Below are positions 63,058 through 64,000 of a stretch of DNA of 64,000 nucleotides, in pieces. A program made the translations under genes and the position numbers. Each line of letters begins with the position of its first letter. Within the stretch, counting starts at the first letter, position 1. Below the pieces are notes generated by a model that was given only the letters and a program-made list of their open reading frames with translations, was not told the origin of the DNA and did not search any database. Source of the stretch: Polaromonas eurypsychrophila (GTDB taxonomy: Bacteria > Pseudomonadota > Gammaproteobacteria > Burkholderiales > Burkholderiaceae_C); the NCBI RefSeq assembly GCF_014641715.1, contig NZ_BMIG01000004.1, positions 1 to 64,000 on the forward strand. Reading direction: 5' to 3'.

Positions 63058-63996
63058 ATGAAATTCTGGTCTGCAATTCTCTCGGCCGTACTGGCCGTCA
63101 CCATGCTTCTGGCGTATGCGCCTGTCGCGGAAGCCAAACGCATGGGCAGTGGCGGTTCGGTCGGGCGCCAATCGTCGAACGTGACGCAGCGCCAGGCCAC
63201 CCCGCCGGCCGCGCCTGCCAACACTGCGGCTGCTGCAGCAGCGCCCAAGAAACCTTGGGGCGCCATGCTCGGCGGCCTCGCTGCGGGTCTGGGCTTGGCC
63301 TGGCTGGCTTCCTCGCTTGGCCTGGGCGGCGCTTTCGGACAAATCATCATGTTTGCCCTGCTCGCGCTGGTGATCATGGTGGTGGTTGGCTTCGTGGTGC
63401 GCAGGCTCAAGGCTGGCAACGGCCAGGGTGCGTCGCCTTTCGCCATGCAGGGCGCAGGCAACGCCAGCACGCCGCGCAACTACAGCCCGGAGAATGTTGG
63501 CAACGATGCCTCGGCCCGGCCCTGGGAGCGCAACAGCATGGCCTTCGATGCCAGCAAGGCAAGCGGCGGTTCCATGATTGGCTCCGGCCTGGCTGGTTCG
63601 CAGACGTGGGGCGTGCCCGATGGCTTTGATGCCGAAGGTTTCCTAAACGCCTGCAAGACCAACTTCGTGACCCTGCAGGACGCTTGGGATCGCTCGGATG
63701 TGGGCAGCTTGCGCGCCATGATGACCGACGAAATGCTGGCGCAGATCAAGACCCAACTGGCCGACCGCGAGTCGCACACCGGCGGCGTGACCAACAAAAC
63801 CGACGTGGTGATGCTTGACGCCAAACTGCTCGGCATTGAGGAACTCAGCGATGTTTACATGGCCAGCGTGGAGTTCTCCGGCATGATTCGTGAAGACGCT
63901 TCAGCCGGTGCCAGCCCGTTCCGCGAGGTCTGGAACATGACCAAGCCGCGCAACGGCGGCGGCTGGCTTGTTGCCGGCGTCCAAGCACTTCAGTAA
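63058..63996 (+). CDS. Tim44-like domain membrane protein
   Basis: 312 aa from the ATG at 63058 with AGAGGAGACATC upstream, a strong ribosome site. A signal/anchor (about 5-25) is followed by an Ala/Pro-rich linker, two membrane helices (about 68-88 and 95-118), and a C-terminal Tim44/NTF2-like domain from about 195 (FDAEGFLNACKTNFVTLQDAW; DRSDVGSLRAMMTDEM). Such proteins sit next to ubiE in betaproteobacteria; function is unclear, possibly membrane-protein assembly. Confidence 0.85.
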   Translation: MKFWSAILSAVLAVTMLLAYAPVAEAKRMGSGGSVGRQSSNVTQRQATPPAAPANTAAAAAAPKKPWGAMLGGLAAGLGLAWLASSLGLGGAFGQIIMFALLALVIMVVVGFVVRRLKAGNGQGASPFAMQGAGNASTPRNYSPENVGNDASARPWERNSMAFDASKASGGSMIGSGLAGSQTWGVPDGFDAEGFLNACKTNFVTLQDAWDRSDVGSLRAMMTDEMLAQIKTQLADRESHTGGVTNKTDVVMLDAKLLGIEELSDVYMASVEFSGMIREDASAGASPFREVWNMTKPRNGGGWLVAGVQALQ

Positions 63997-64000
63997 GCCC

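Noticed and set aside
1-64000. tRNA, rRNA, riboswitch or CRISPR features
   Set aside because: No cloverleaf, rRNA core sequence, known riboswitch core or spaced direct repeats were recognised by eye. A covariance-model scan would be decisive.

Overview
The window looks like a chromosomal stretch from a GC-rich betaproteobacterium, most likely a member of the Comamonadaceae (Polaromonas, Rhodoferax or a relative). The reasons are the orphan Bug-type tricarboxylate receptors, the liv/acyl-CoA-ligase cluster, the DUF3683 FAD/Fe-S oxidoreductase, the DUF971-ubiE-Tim44 order, and short dispersed repeats I associate with that family. The genus is an inference. No rRNA, tRNA, CRISPR array, transposase or prophage gene was seen.

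Region 1 (1-14.5 kb) is a Lap-type adhesion system. It holds the C-terminal 3 kaa of a giant RTX adhesin (5' end outside the window), a convergent lapG-lapD pair (periplasmic protease and degenerate GGDEF/EAL c-di-GMP receptor), and a TolC-family outer-membrane protein with an extra C-terminal NTF2-like domain. A PAS-receiver protein follows.

Region 2 (15.8-23.1 kb, minus strand) is one tightly coupled operon that fits aerobic CoA-dependent 2-aminobenzoate (anthranilate) degradation: monooxygenase/reductase, MarR regulator, enoyl-CoA hydratase, acyl-CoA dehydrogenase, CoA ligase, thioesterase and a RidA-type deaminase. Four of the five junctions downstream of marR are ATGA overlaps.

Region 3 (23.4-36.5 kb) carries a 2OG-Fe(II) dioxygenase, DUF1840, two orphan Bug receptors, then a minus-strand operon acyl-CoA ligase-livG-livH-livM-livK-livF-paaK-like, with a divergent Crp/Fnr regulator. 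It looks like uptake and CoA activation of an aromatic or branched carboxylic acid.

Region 4 (36.5-46.6 kb) has an RluF-like pseudouridine synthase, an alpha/beta hydrolase, a three-gene operon (small membrane protein, OmpR-type regulator, histidine kinase) with 11-bp phased direct repeats upstream, a small exported protein that shares these repeats, htpG, and a ModA-like plus two Bug binding proteins.

Region 5 (46.7-57.6 kb) holds an FAH-family hydrolase, SrkA-like kinase, DUF2855, ohrR-ohr with a perfect palindromic operator, a methyltransferase, a 265-bp MITE-like element with 21-bp perfect inverted ends, and a ugpB-A-E-C-Q operon preceded by a Pho-box-like site. Region 6 (57.8-64 kb) holds a 1314-aa FAD/Fe-S oxidoreductase, DUF971, ubiE and a Tim44-like membrane protein.

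The most unusual signal is the behaviour of two dispersed repeat families. One (about 80-95 bp, GC-rich) sits directly after stop codons in a fixed orientation, and a copy encodes the N-terminal extension of LivG. The other (about 55-65 bp) overlaps coding sequence, forming a Bug signal peptide, an interdomain linker of the FAD/Fe-S enzyme and the last codons of the Crp/Fnr regulator.
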